Below are positions 7,383 through 15,459 of a stretch of DNA of 64,000 nucleotides, piece by piece. How positions within the stretch are numbered: position 1 is the stretch's first letter; every line of letters begins with the position of its first letter. A program made the translations under genes and the position numbers. The DNA is from Candidatus Dormiibacter spiritus (GTDB taxonomy: Bacteria > Chloroflexota > Dormibacteria > Dormibacterales > Dormibacteraceae), in assembly GCA_003244185.1 (NCBI GenBank), contig QHBT01000037.1, positions 1 through 64,000 of the forward strand, written 5' to 3'. The notes beneath the pieces are model-generated. The model was not told the origin of the DNA and made no database searches. It was given only the letters and a program-made list of their open reading frames with translations.

Positions 7383-8939
7383 TTACCTGGCTGTAGCCGA
7401 AGTGTGCAGGGTCCGAGGGTGCGCGGTCGACGTGTGCGCGATCTGCGGAGCTGCGGATGAGAGCGACCCACCGCGCACTGCTGCGACGTCCTCGGGGACT
7501 GTGAACATCGCCTCATGGAAGTTCTGCGGTCCGGTACCCGCCACAGCTCTTGCGAATACAGGGGTTGCGGTGCGGGCAGCAGGTGCGATCGAGGTCGAGA
7601 TGTAGTCCCCGACCATGCGACCCTGAGTGGTCAGGGGCAGCCAGCTCAGCTTCATCGGGCCAGCCAAAGTCTCTGGCGCACTCCAACTGTCGCCTCCGTT
7701 GGTGGAGGTGATGAAGCCGACCTCGAGCTGGCAGGTCGCCTCAGAACAATTGGCCTGGGGGTAGAAGTAGTAAGTCAGCGCCAGGCGGGCGTGGGCGCTG
7801 GGCGAGCTGCGGTCTACAGCGAGCCCCGGTATGAAGTAGTCGGCACCGCTGCCGACGCGGTTCGTGGGGACTCTGTGGACGGGTGACCAGACCAGGCCGT
7901 TGTCCGAGGTGCTGAAGATGATGTCGCTCGAGGAACACTGGCCCTCGAAACGGCAGTCGGACCACGCTAGGTAGATCCTGCCCGACCCGTCGATCTCCGC
8001 AGTCGGCAGCGGCAGGCCGGCGCGAATATTACCGTTCGGCACGTGAAATTCGGCTGCGGAGATGAAGGTCGAACCTCCCCAGCTGAGACCTCCGTCCGTG
8101 GAGATGAAGTCGGCCATCACGCCGGCGTTGAGGTTGATGTAGGGAACGACTACCGCGCCGCTCGGCAACACTATCGGTTGGCCGCCGATGCCGCTGGGCT
8201 GATCCACCGGGGTCTTGGGTGCGCCCCAAGTCAGCCCCCCATCGGTGGAAGTGCTCATCTGCTCCAGGTCGAGGACGGAGTTGTTGTCGTATTCGGTGTA
8301 GCAGTTGCCGAAGAACTGACTGGTTGGAGTGTTGTCGCAAACAGACCAATTCTTGTCCAGGAACTGCTGCGCGGTGGTCCCACGCACGTCCACGGGCACA
8401 GGGTTGCTCCAGGTGAGGCCGCCGTCGGTGGAGCGGCTGACCAGGAGATCGACACCTGGGCCGCCGCCGGGGCCCAACAGACCGAGATACGAGATTATCC
8501 AGACGTCATCCCGGGAGTCATAGGCGACTGAAGCGTCGCTCACGGAGAAGTACTTACCCCTTGGCGTTGAATTGGCAGTGGTACCCGGCAAGAAGCCGTG
8601 CTGCCAGGTCAGTCCGGCGTTGAGGGAGGTGGCCCAACCGATGTTGCTAGCACCCCCGTTGAAGACCCGGCCGACCTGAAAGGTTGAGACGACGGTCTTA
8701 CCGAAGGCGAAGGTATCCGGTTCAACCTGCGTCCGGTGTTGAGCCTGGGGGTTCGTGTACGGATCACTACTGATCTGGACCAGTTGATCGGCAGCCGCAA
8801 ACGCGGGGACGACCGACACCAACCCAACGGTGGACAATGCGGCCAACAAACCAAGGGCGCGTCCAGCCCATTTTGGTTTGGCTAAGGCGCCGACGACTTT
8901 GAACGAGCGGACCACACCAAGCGTTGGAACTTCAGTCAT
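7383..8939 (-). CDS. Secreted BNR/Asp-box repeat protein (sialidase-like beta-propeller)
   Basis: A 518-residue exported protein. The signal peptide covers residues 1-48 (basic start, LLAALSTVGLVSVV core, cleavage after AFA). At least five Asp-box repeats of the S-x-D-x-G-x-x-W type follow: two STDGGLTW, STDGGLSWGG, a SDNGLVW variant and STNGGDSW. These mark a beta-propeller like sialidases, but I see no convincing sialidase catalytic triad, so a binding or other glycan-related role is equally likely. A strong AGGAGGAA just before the ATG at 8939 fixes the start and excludes the longer upstream frame. Confidence 0.8.
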   Translation of the reverse strand: MTEVPTLGVVRSFKVVGALAKPKWAGRALGLLAALSTVGLVSVVPAFAAADQLVQISSDPYTNPQAQHRTQVEPDTFAFGKTVVSTFQVGRVFNGGASNIGWATSLNAGLTWQHGFLPGTTANSTPRGKYFSVSDASVAYDSRDDVWIISYLGLLGPGGGPGVDLLVSRSTDGGLTWSNPVPVDVRGTTAQQFLDKNWSVCDNTPTSQFFGNCYTEYDNNSVLDLEQMSTSTDGGLTWGAPKTPVDQPSGIGGQPIVLPSGAVVVPYINLNAGVMADFISTDGGLSWGGSTFISAAEFHVPNGNIRAGLPLPTAEIDGSGRIYLAWSDCRFEGQCSSSDIIFSTSDNGLVWSPVHRVPTNRVGSGADYFIPGLAVDRSSPSAHARLALTYYFYPQANCSEATCQLEVGFITSTNGGDSWSAPETLAGPMKLSWLPLTTQGRMVGDYISTSIAPAARTATPVFARAVAGTGPQNFHEAMFTVPEDVAAVRGGSLSSAAPQIAHTSTAHPRTLHTSATAR

Positions 8940-9201
8940 GCATTCCTCCTCGTCCTGCCACCCGGCCGGCAATGCTTCGCTCGCAGGACTCGTAGGCGAC
9001 TGGCGGATCCGACCCTGATTGGTGACACCGCCGGCATAGCCCACCCCTCGACTGCGCCGCGGAAGCGGCCCTCCCTGCAACAACTCATATTCTGGCGACC
9101 GGATGGCCGGCCGTCAAGCTGCCGCTGCGCTAAGCCGTAGTTCGCCGGGGCCACCGTCTGCGTACGCTGGCGCACGCGCCGGCTCGCCACGACCGGCAAC
9201 C

Positions 9202-9490
9202 TCAGTCGACCTGAGCGCCGCAGGTGATGTTGATGCAGTCGCGGTCATTGCCCGAGCCCAGTTCGAGGCCGCGAACATCCCGACATTCCCCAACGTCCTC
9301 AAGGGTCGCTGCGCGGTTCAGCATCGTCCGCGCTGGATCGCCTCCGCAATCACCGCTCGCTCAGCCAAGGGTTCCGGGATCGACTCCGGCACGCCGGCGG
9401 TCTGCAGTGGCACCATGCGAATGCCATATGGCCCGAGCTCGCAGGCCAGGTTCTTTCGGAGCGCTTCCGGGACCTGCAGGGCCTACACGA
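9202..9490 (-). pseudogene. Decayed 3-prime fragment of a short-chain dehydrogenase (SDR)
   Basis: Reading the minus strand across frames gives, in order, segments typical of a classical SDR C-terminal half: EALRKNLACELGPYGIRMV, then LQTAGVPESIPEPLAER, then RAATLEDVGE, then VGMFAASNWARAMTAT, then INITCGAQVD and a stop at 9202. The pieces lie in different frames with at least two indels and an in-frame stop, and the Rossmann half is missing. So this is a relic, not a gene. It fills most of the gap between the BNR gene and the basic protein gene. Confidence 0.65.
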
Positions 9491-9618
9491 CGAGTAGATG
9501 CCTCAGAGCTGCTGGACGGTCTAGAATTGCGCCTGCATCGACAAGGCTGATCCGACCGTCGTGTGTTTGGCGACTCGCAGCCACATGTGGGATGGCCCAA
9601 GCAAGAATAGGAGTACCG

Positions 9619-10140
9619 ATGGCTAAGCAGAATCGAAGGAAGTCGGCTAAGAAATCGACCAGTGGGAACCAGGCCAAGGTAATCGCTCAACTGAGGAAGG
9701 AGGTAGACAAGCTCGCGAAGCAGCGCAAACGGGTCGACGAGCTCAGTGCTCAGATCGACCAGCTCAAAGCAGCCGCCATCGCTACAGCTGAGCAGGCCAG
9801 CACGCTGGCGGCTGAGGCAACCAAGAGCGCTGGGGCGGCGACGGCCGGATCCGCCGGCTCGACGCCCAGGCGAGGCACCCCCCGCCGAACGGTGGCAGCC
9901 CCCAACCGCCAGTCCGCCGATGGAGCCTCGACGGCTGCCGCCGGACGCACACGACGAACTGCGCCGGCTAAAACCGCGACACCCCGCACGGCGCGCCGGC
10001 GCACGCCGGTTGCGGCAGCTGGCGGCACAGTGACTCGCAGGCGACGAACTGCCGGGTCAGCGCCGGCGAATCCAGCCGCCACTGCGAGCGAGCCGCAGTC
10101 GGCTTCAACCTCCGCAGACCACTTGCCAGGAGGCCTGTAG
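9619..10140 (+). CDS. Basic coiled-coil protein, histone-H1-like
   Basis: A 173-residue protein with a Lys-rich opening (AKQNRRKSAKKS), a predicted coiled coil at about 20-60 (heptads around LRKEVDKLAKQRKRVDELSAQIDQ), then a long low-complexity tail rich in Ala, Thr, Pro and Arg with RTARRRTP and TRRRRTAG clusters. The composition suggests DNA or RNA binding, like bacterial H1-like proteins, but no specific family is certain. AGGAG 5 nt before the ATG at 9619 fixes the start; the longer in-frame extension upstream overlaps the SDR relic and is not protein-like. Confidence 0.7.
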   Translation: MAKQNRRKSAKKSTSGNQAKVIAQLRKEVDKLAKQRKRVDELSAQIDQLKAAAIATAEQASTLAAEATKSAGAATAGSAGSTPRRGTPRRTVAAPNRQSADGASTAAAGRTRRTAPAKTATPRTARRRTPVAAAGGTVTRRRRTAGSAPANPAATASEPQSASTSADHLPGGL

Positions 10141-10302
10141 GCTTCCGTCGATCGGCGGCCAAGGAGTTAGCGACTGACCGCTGAGGCAGCGGCACAACGC
10201 GGCAGCGTCAGTGAATGCAGGGTCGCCTCTCCAATTGCGAGCCGTCAGGACTAGCGCTGGGCGGCATTCGTGCGTGCCACGCGCTCTAGATGGGAGGTCA
10301 AC

Positions 10303-10908
10303 ATGGACCAACAGGGCCGGGAGCAGGCGTTCATGAGCGCGCTCGTGACACAGCATTTCGACCTACGCTCCGCCGCCAGCGCCACCATCAGCGAGAGCAG
10401 CAGCCGTGCGTCCCTCTACCTCTTCTCCCTCTCGAGCGCGCTCGTGGCGCTCGGGTTCACTGCTCAGCGGGCGGAGGCATTCACCATATTCGCTGCCGCC
10501 GTTCTGCCCGCAGTCTTCGTGCTTGGGCTCTTTACGTTCGTTCGCGTCTGTGACACCGCAGTCGAGAACGTGATTGCCTTGCGCTCGATCGTCCGCATCC
10601 GTCGGTTCTATTCGAGCCTGACACCAGAAGCTGGTCGCTACTTCGACGTTGGTTCCCGAGCCGATGACACGGAAGCCGTTATGGACGCCATGGCGACCAA
10701 TCGGTCCTGGGTCGGAGTCCTGTTCACGACCGGGACGATGATCGCCGCGCTGAACAGCATGGTCGCCGGCGTGGGCGTGACATTGCTTCTAAACGCCACC
10801 CTGCAACCCAACTCTTTGTTCATAGCGGTGGGGACCGGCGTCGCGCTGGTGCTGGTCGTCGCTGCCATCGTCTACCAGTGGCGTCGATTTCTCACGCTTT
10901 TCGCGTAG
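10303..10908 (+). CDS. Membrane protein of unknown function
   Basis: A 201-residue protein with four hydrophobic segments in two pairs: LYLFSLSSALVALGFT with FAAAVLPAVFVLGLFTFV, and later GVLFTTGTMIAALNSMVAGVGVTLL with LFIAVGTGVALVLVVAAIVY. A charged middle loop lies between the pairs (residues about 90-130). GGGAGG 5 nt before ATG 10303 supports the start. No family or functional partner is recognised. The next 369 nt hold no gene. Confidence 0.7.
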   Translation: MDQQGREQAFMSALVTQHFDLRSAASATISESSSRASLYLFSLSSALVALGFTAQRAEAFTIFAAAVLPAVFVLGLFTFVRVCDTAVENVIALRSIVRIRRFYSSLTPEAGRYFDVGSRADDTEAVMDAMATNRSWVGVLFTTGTMIAALNSMVAGVGVTLLLNATLQPNSLFIAVGTGVALVLVVAAIVYQWRRFLTLFA

Positions 10909-11226
10909 TGCCAACTGACTCCGCCGGACAGGAAGACTCTGGGTCAGTTCTTCAGCTCCAGGTCCTGCTCAACGAGGGCCGGCGGGCGGCCTGATCGGCC
11001 GCTGGTCCACGCCTACCGGTCCGTCAGTCAACTAGGCGGCCCCCTGCGAGACGTAGCGATACCCTCCGGGAGCTTAGAGCCATTGTGGGTCGGCCAGGGC
11101 CTGCCGTGACGCGGAGAAGATGCCGCTCGTCGCATCAGCCCCAACTGGTTGCGCACCAAGCAGCAGTCCGCTGTTGAAGAAAGAGGTCGCGAGCGACCGC
11201 AAAAGAGGCCACCGGAGACGAACCGA
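10909..11226. other. Gap without recognised gene
   Basis: About 320 nt with no convincing reading frame. A small GCGGCC/GGCCGC hairpin at 10986-11002 (5-nt loop) may end the membrane-protein transcript, but has no T-run. Confidence 0.45.
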
Positions 11227-11252
11227 GCCCAGCAGGCACAAGCCTGCTGGGC
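11227..11252 (-). terminator. Perfect 11-bp hairpin after LPxTG-protein gene
   Basis: GCCCAGCAGGC at 11227-11237, loop ACAA, GCCTGCTGGGC at 11242-11252: a perfect 11-bp stem with a tetraloop, 25 nt after the stop of the minus-strand gene at 11278. It lacks a T-run, like many terminators in high-GC bacteria. Confidence 0.7.
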
Positions 11253-11277
11253 CCAGCGGTCATGGCGATTGGGCTGA

Positions 11278-12351
11278 TCAGTCGATCAGATGCGACGACC
11301 TGCGGCGCCAGACCAGAAAACCAGTGCTGGTGGCGGACACGAGCAGCAGAACGGCGACAGCCAGCAATGCGGTGCCACCGCCATTGACCGGAGGCTGACC
11401 GGGGCCGGCTCCAGTGACCGGGAGACTCGGGGGTGCGGTCGGGGTTGCTGTGGGTGCGGGAGTGGGCGCAGGAGTGGGCGCAGGAGTGGGCGCAGGAGTG
11501 GGCGCAGGAGTGGGCGCAGGAGTGGGCGTAGGAGTTGGCGGGGGAGCCGCCGTGCAGGCCTCATCGCTGTGGGCCTGAGAGATGGTGATCGTCCCTCTGA
11601 TAACAGCGTTCAGCAGGCCGGTGACGGGGAAGTCGACTACGAGAGCGCTGACAGTTCCGGCACTGTCGGTGGGGGGAGTGCCGGATCCTCCCTGGGCGTT
11701 CAAGGTCACGGTGGCGATCAGCGCGCCACCGACACCCAGAACAGGAATCACTGTGTTGGGGGCGGGGTTAGTCGGGATGGTCACTGTCACTGTCCCGATG
11801 CGGAGCGTGGCTACGCTGGAAGCCAGCGTCGGCACACCGCAGTTGACAACGCCGGAATTAGCGTTCAGAACGGTGGCAGCAAGCAGGCCGGTCGGGAATG
11901 CTCCTCCTGGGAGGAGCGTGACGGCGGCGACCTGCGACGTGGACGTAGCCGTAGTGCCGCCTCCATTCGTCTGCTCAAGAACTACGTTGACAGTACCGAG
12001 GCCCGCGGGCAGGGTTACTATGCCAACCCCCCCATTCAACGTGCCGCCCGCAGGCGGTAGCGCACCCGTGTAGCTAATCAGCTGATCAGTGACGGCGACA
12101 GTGCCGCCTACGAGGCTGACTCCGGTCAGGCCGACCGCGTACGCGTTGCCCGAATAGGAGGTGACCGCGGCTTGAGCCGGGATAGCAGCAAACGACGCCG
12201 CCAAGAGCCCAACAACTGCCGATAGGCCGAACAAAGGAAGACGGCGCCGACTAAGACTCGATCGCACTGGCAGTACCCTCAATGAGAAGCGGACGTCGGC
12301 GCCCTTCCCCCCATCCGGGAGGATAGCACACCTGTCATGCGCGGATGTCAT
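11278..12351 (-). CDS. LPxTG-anchored surface protein (choice-of-anchor P-like)
   Basis: Up to 357 residues. An export signal (LFGLSAVVGLLAASFAA, cleavage near AQA) is followed by a beta-rich ectodomain that starts SGNAYAVGLTG, as in choice-of-anchor P proteins. Then comes a Pro-Thr-Ala-Pro repeat stalk (about 270-305), LPVTG at about 310-314, a hydrophobic helix and an RRR tail. This is a complete sortase sorting signal, so covalent wall anchoring is expected; no sortase gene is in the window. The start is uncertain. ATG 12351 gives a long N-terminus; a later TTG or GTG nearer the signal, after a GGGGGAAGG stretch, is possible. Confidence 0.75.
   Translation of the reverse strand: MTSAHDRCAILPDGGKGADVRFSLRVLPVRSSLSRRRLPLFGLSAVVGLLAASFAAIPAQAAVTSYSGNAYAVGLTGVSLVGGTVAVTDQLISYTGALPPAGGTLNGGVGIVTLPAGLGTVNVVLEQTNGGGTTATSTSQVAAVTLLPGGAFPTGLLAATVLNANSGVVNCGVPTLASSVATLRIGTVTVTIPTNPAPNTVIPVLGVGGALIATVTLNAQGGSGTPPTDSAGTVSALVVDFPVTGLLNAVIRGTITISQAHSDEACTAAPPPTPTPTPAPTPAPTPAPTPAPTPAPTPAPTATPTAPPSLPVTGAGPGQPPVNGGGTALLAVAVLLLVSATSTGFLVWRRRSSHLID
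11461..11544 (-). repeat. 12-nt tandem repeat encoding Pro-Thr-Pro-Ala stalk
   Basis: Unit AGTGGGCGCAGG on the plus strand, five perfect copies (11461-11520) plus two degenerate ones to 11544. In the minus-strand frame it encodes PAPT repeats of the wall-spanning stalk. Copy number may vary between strains by slippage. Confidence 0.9.
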
Positions 12352-12618
12352 AGAGACTGGGCGGATGTCCTAAGACATTGCGCGAACGACCTGCCGACGA
12401 TTTTCATTCACGAGCGCTTTGGCCACTTCTCCCGCCGGCCCAGCGGCCGGCTAATGCATTGGCCGGGGAAAGCCGCGGAGCTAGAAACCAGCACGACATG
12501 CTGCGAGGGAAGAATTGGCGTAGCCGTGATCTGCCCTGGCCGCGGAATCTTTCAGAGGTTCTGGACTGAAAGCAGCGTCCGTGCCTATCGCAAGGTTTCT
12601 GAATCAGTAGTAGCCGCA
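12352..12618. promoter_or_regulatory. Upstream region of LPxTG gene with direct repeats
   Basis: A GCGGATGTC direct repeat occurs at about 12341-12349 and 12360-12368, around the annotated start of the LPxTG gene, and might be a regulator site. The remaining 250 nt up to the proline dehydrogenase stop hold nothing I recognise. Confidence 0.3.
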
Positions 12619-13536
12619 TCAGCGGCTCGTGTCGGTCGCGCGTCCGATCAGGCTGAGCGCGATTGAGGTGGCAATCTGGGGATTCTCCTGCAGCCGGCGC
12701 AGGGAGTAGGCGTACCAGTCGCCGCCGTAGGGCACGTAGATGCGCACGCGATGCCCGGCGGCAACCAGCCGCCGGCGGAGCGGCTCAGCCACCCCCATCA
12801 GCATCTGAAACTCGTACTGGTCCCTGCCCCGCCCGTGATGTCTGACGATCTCGAGCGAGCGCTCCGCCAGCCAGCGGTCATGGGTGGCGATGCCGACATA
12901 ACAGGCCGCCTGCAGCAGGCGATCGAGCAGCCGCAAGTAGGCGATGCGGATCTGATCGAAGTCCTGGAGGGCTACGGCAGGTGGCTCCTGATAGATGCCC
13001 TTGCAGAGGCGGACCGAGATTCGCTCCCGCAGCAGTCGCTCGATGTCATCAGGGCTTCGGCGCAGCCGGGCCTGGATGACGGCGCCGACGTTGGCATGCT
13101 CGTCGTGCAGCTCGTGGACGAGCTCCAGCGTGCTGGACGTGAAGTGGGACTCCTCCATGTCGACTCGCATGAAGCGGCCGTGCTCGGCGGCCGCGGCTGC
13201 CACTTCGCGCAGGTTCTGGAGGCAGACCTCGCGGTCCACGGCTAGCCCGAACGCCGTGGGCTTGACGGAAACACCGGCCGGCAGTTTCTCCTCCGCGAGG
13301 CGCTGGATCGCCTCCCTGTAGGCTGCCTTGGTGGCAAGTGGCTGTTCCCGGCTGGTAACGTGCTCGCCGAGCAGATCCACTGTCCCCAGGCAGCCTCCGG
13401 CGCTGAGCCGGCGGACTGTGGCAAGGGCGTCCGCCAGAGTCTCGCCGGCGATATACCGTTCGGAGACCCGCCGCACAATCCCGCGAGGCAGCAGCGGCAC
13501 CGTGCTGGCCATCGCGCGGTCGAGCAATCGAGGCAT
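12619..13536 (-). CDS. Proline dehydrogenase
   Basis: A 305-residue monofunctional FAD-dependent proline dehydrogenase (ProDH/PRODH family), which oxidises proline to pyrroline-5-carboxylate and passes electrons to the quinone pool. TIM-barrel family motifs are visible: ADALATVRRL, TVDLLGEHV, VSVKPTAFGL, MRVDMEESHFT, VRLCKGIYQEP (active-site Lys region), ATHDRWL, EFQMLMGV, RIYVPYGGDWYAYSLRRL. Length matches the short bacterial form. No pyrroline-5-carboxylate dehydrogenase is adjacent; the aldehyde dehydrogenase at 44904 is distant and not clearly of that type. Divergent from rpsU. Confidence 0.92.
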   Translation of the reverse strand: MPRLLDRAMASTVPLLPRGIVRRVSERYIAGETLADALATVRRLSAGGCLGTVDLLGEHVTSREQPLATKAAYREAIQRLAEEKLPAGVSVKPTAFGLAVDREVCLQNLREVAAAAAEHGRFMRVDMEESHFTSSTLELVHELHDEHANVGAVIQARLRRSPDDIERLLRERISVRLCKGIYQEPPAVALQDFDQIRIAYLRLLDRLLQAACYVGIATHDRWLAERSLEIVRHHGRGRDQYEFQMLMGVAEPLRRRLVAAGHRVRIYVPYGGDWYAYSLRRLQENPQIATSIALSLIGRATDTSR

Positions 13537-13569
13537 GCCTGAAAGAGGTTAGCGCCTGGCCCCGGCGGC

Positions 13570-13598
13570 TTGCTTCGGGCGGGAGCGTGCAGTATCCT
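13570..13598 (+). promoter_or_regulatory. Sigma-70-type promoter upstream of rpsU
   Basis: TTGCTT at 13570-13575, a 17-nt spacer, then TATCCT at 13593-13598. The spacing is ideal and both boxes are close to consensus. It lies 71 nt before the rpsU start, leaving a leader with a ribosome site. Confidence 0.6.
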
Positions 13599-13669
13599 GC
13601 AGGACGTGCCCAGGCAGCCGCTCAGGCGTGCGACGGGCCCAATCAAGAGCGAAAGGATGTGATTAGTCG

Positions 13670-13843
13670 TTGAAGGTAGTCGTCAAGGATCCAGAGGAGT
13701 TCGAGCAGGCGCTGCGCGAGTTCCGCCGGAAGGTCCAGGAACAAGGCCTGGTGCGTGAGATGCGCCGTCGGGCGCATTACGTGCCGCCCGCCGAGGCCCG
13801 CAAGATCAAGAGCCTCCGCGCCCGCCGCCGCCGCTCCCGCTAG
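13670..13843 (+). CDS. rpsU: 30S ribosomal protein bS21
   Basis: A 57-residue protein not easily seen because it begins with TTG (13670-13672) after an AAAGGA at 13652-13657. It reads LKVVVKDPEEFEQALREF, then REMRRRAHYVPPAEARKIKS and an Arg-rich end, the bS21 signature. It binds the 30S platform near the anti-Shine-Dalgarno region and helps initiation. An in-frame TAG at 13664-13666 rules out any upstream start. bS21 is usually missing from Actinobacteria, which helps place the host. A lone 5S rRNA gene follows 43 nt later. Confidence 0.93.
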   Translation: MKVVVKDPEEFEQALREFRRKVQEQGLVREMRRRAHYVPPAEARKIKSLRARRRRSR

Positions 13844-13872
13844 CAAGCCCTCTGAGCGCGGGACCGAGAGCC

Positions 13873-13878
13873 TATAAT
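13873..13878 (+). promoter_or_regulatory. -10 hexamer (TATAAT) of the 5S rRNA gene
   Basis: A perfect TATAAT ends 8 nt before the 5S 5-prime end. The expected -35 (about 13850-13855, CTCTGA) is poor. The spacing indicates a transcript that starts at the mature 5S or within a few bases of it. Confidence 0.6.
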
Positions 13879-13885
13879 CGAGTAG

Positions 13886-14001
13886 TTCGGTGGCTACGGC
13901 GGAGGGGAAACACCCGTTCCCATTCCGAACACGGCAGTTAAGCCCTCCTGCGCCGATGGTACTGCCGCGGTAACGCGGTGGGAGAGTAGGTCGTTGCCGA
14001 G
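13886..14001 (+). rRNA. rrf: 5S ribosomal RNA, isolated copy
   Basis: About 115 nt with the standard 5S features: terminal helix pairing TCGGTGGC (13887-13894) with GTTGCCGA (13993-14000), a CCATTCCGAACACGG loop-B/C region, AGTTAAGCCC, and a GATGGTACTGCCG stretch closing with GGGAGAGTAGG. There is no 16S or 23S gene near, so this 5S is unlinked from the rRNA operon or is an extra copy. It has its own -10 and a strong terminator. Confidence 0.95.
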
Positions 14002-14007
14002 CATCTA

Positions 14008-14040
14008 AACCCCGTCGCCCGCGAGGGTGGCGGGGTTTTT
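14008..14040 (+). terminator. Rho-independent terminator of 5S rRNA
   Basis: AACCCCGTCGCCC pairs with GGGTGGCGGGGTT (13 bp with two G-T wobbles, GCGA loop) and is followed by TTT. It starts 7 nt after the 5S end. Confidence 0.92.
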
Positions 14041-14078
14041 CGCCACGGCCTCAGTCGCCCTCCGCGGTGACCAGCGCC

Positions 14079-15392
14079 TCAGTCGTCCTCCGCCGTGACC
14101 ATCTCTGGCCGCAACCCAGGCAGAAGGAGCAGCCAGCGCAGCGCGAGCGCGCCCAGTAGGAGCAGGACGGCTGTCAATACGTCCCCCACCACCTGACCGA
14201 TGCCAGCGTGAAAGAGTGTGATCAGCGCGGCCTCCAGCGCACAGGCGGCGGCCAGAATCGGGATGAAGACCCGATCGTGGACGGCCATGAAGAACTGGAT
14301 CAGCAGGTTGTCGAGGCTCAGCCCGAGACCAATCAGGCCCACTAGGACGAGGTAGGGAAGGCCCTCCTGGAGGCCCGGGCCAAACAGTGCCAGCACGAGC
14401 CAGCCGAAGAGCCAGAACCCTCCGATGGCGCACACCCCCAAGAGACCCATGATGCCGCCGGACATCAACAGCAGGCGGCCGGGGTGATTCTTGCTCGCCA
14501 CCGCCTCCACCACCCGGGGAAACAGCACCTGGCTGACGCTGAGCGTGAGGAAGTAGACGATGGTGCCCAGCTTGTTCAGGACGCCGTACACCCCTGCCGA
14601 GTGCTTGTTCAGGAAGTGGGCTGAGAGGACCACGTCCACGTTGTAGAGAAGCAGGATGCCTGCGGTACCGGCAGCTGCTGTGAGGGCGAAGTGGACCATG
14701 GTCCGCAGCTGGGCTTGCTCCGGCGCCAGCCGCAGCACATTGCGCAGCGAGTACAGACCAAGCAGGATGCCCCAGGCGGCCCCCGCGACCAGGGCCAACG
14801 CCGCCCCGTTGACGCGGAGGCCGAGCACAAGCAACAGCGTCAGGCCGCCCGTTCTGACGGCGAGCTCGCTGGCCAGGTTGGCCGAGAAGCCCGTGAAGTG
14901 CTGACTGCCCTGGAGCAGGCCGCGGGGAATGGCGAGGTAGGAATAGGCCACCATGGCCAGGGCGGTCCAGAGCAGCGGCAGGGGCGAATCGAGATTGAGA
15001 AAGCGAGCGGCTGGTCCAGCGAGCAGCGCAGCGCCGACCAGAAAGAGCAGTGATGGCGGAGCCAGGACCAGTGCTGCGCGTCGGGCGATGTAGGGGAGAC
15101 TGCCGGGGCGGCCCTCAGCCTGAAGGTGCGCGGCATAGCGGGCCAGGACGACGGTCAGGATCTGGTAGGCGGTCGTGCCGACAGTGAAGACCGCCACGAT
15201 GGCGGCGACCTCGCCGTACGTGCGCGGACCCAGATACCGCGTGGCTATCGCGTGGTAGACGAAACCACCTATTCCGGCGCTGAACCCGCCGAGAAACAGG
15301 ATCAGATTCTGGCGGACGAGCCGGCTGTGGCGCAGGCGGTCCAGCCGCGGTATGGGAGACCGGCGCGTGATTGACTCGGTGGGGAGGCTCAC
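14079..15392 (-). CDS. Polysaccharide flippase (oligosaccharide translocase, Wzx/MOP superfamily)
   Basis: A 437-residue integral membrane protein with about 12-14 hydrophobic helices. The N-terminus LVRQNLILFLGGFSAGIGGFVY and YLGPRTYGEVAAI is the pattern of the MOP/polysaccharide-biosynthesis family. It should move lipid-linked sugars across the membrane. It is divergent from a family-2 glycosyltransferase across 67 nt, which supports a role in cell-surface polysaccharide. The start is GTG 15392, without a clear Shine-Dalgarno. Confidence 0.85.
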   Translation of the reverse strand: MSLPTESITRRSPIPRLDRLRHSRLVRQNLILFLGGFSAGIGGFVYHAIATRYLGPRTYGEVAAIVAVFTVGTTAYQILTVVLARYAAHLQAEGRPGSLPYIARRAALVLAPPSLLFLVGAALLAGPAARFLNLDSPLPLLWTALAMVAYSYLAIPRGLLQGSQHFTGFSANLASELAVRTGGLTLLLVLGLRVNGAALALVAGAAWGILLGLYSLRNVLRLAPEQAQLRTMVHFALTAAAGTAGILLLYNVDVVLSAHFLNKHSAGVYGVLNKLGTIVYFLTLSVSQVLFPRVVEAVASKNHPGRLLLMSGGIMGLLGVCAIGGFWLFGWLVLALFGPGLQEGLPYLVLVGLIGLGLSLDNLLIQFFMAVHDRVFIPILAAACALEAALITLFHAGIGQVVGDVLTAVLLLLGALALRWLLLLPGLRPEMVTAEDD

Positions 15393-15459
15393 GCGGAGTC
15401 AAGAGTTTACCCACGCCGCCGAGGGCTAACCCGACGGCCCCTGGTTATCCTTGGCGGGC

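Noticed and set aside
9103-9618. Extension of the basic protein frame upstream of 9619
   Set aside because: It covers the SDR relic on the other strand and ignores the clear AGGAG-ATG start at 9619.
11461-11544. Regular short repeats, possible CRISPR array
   Set aside because: Repeats are 12 nt, contiguous and encode a Pro-Thr-Ala stalk in frame; there are no spacers.
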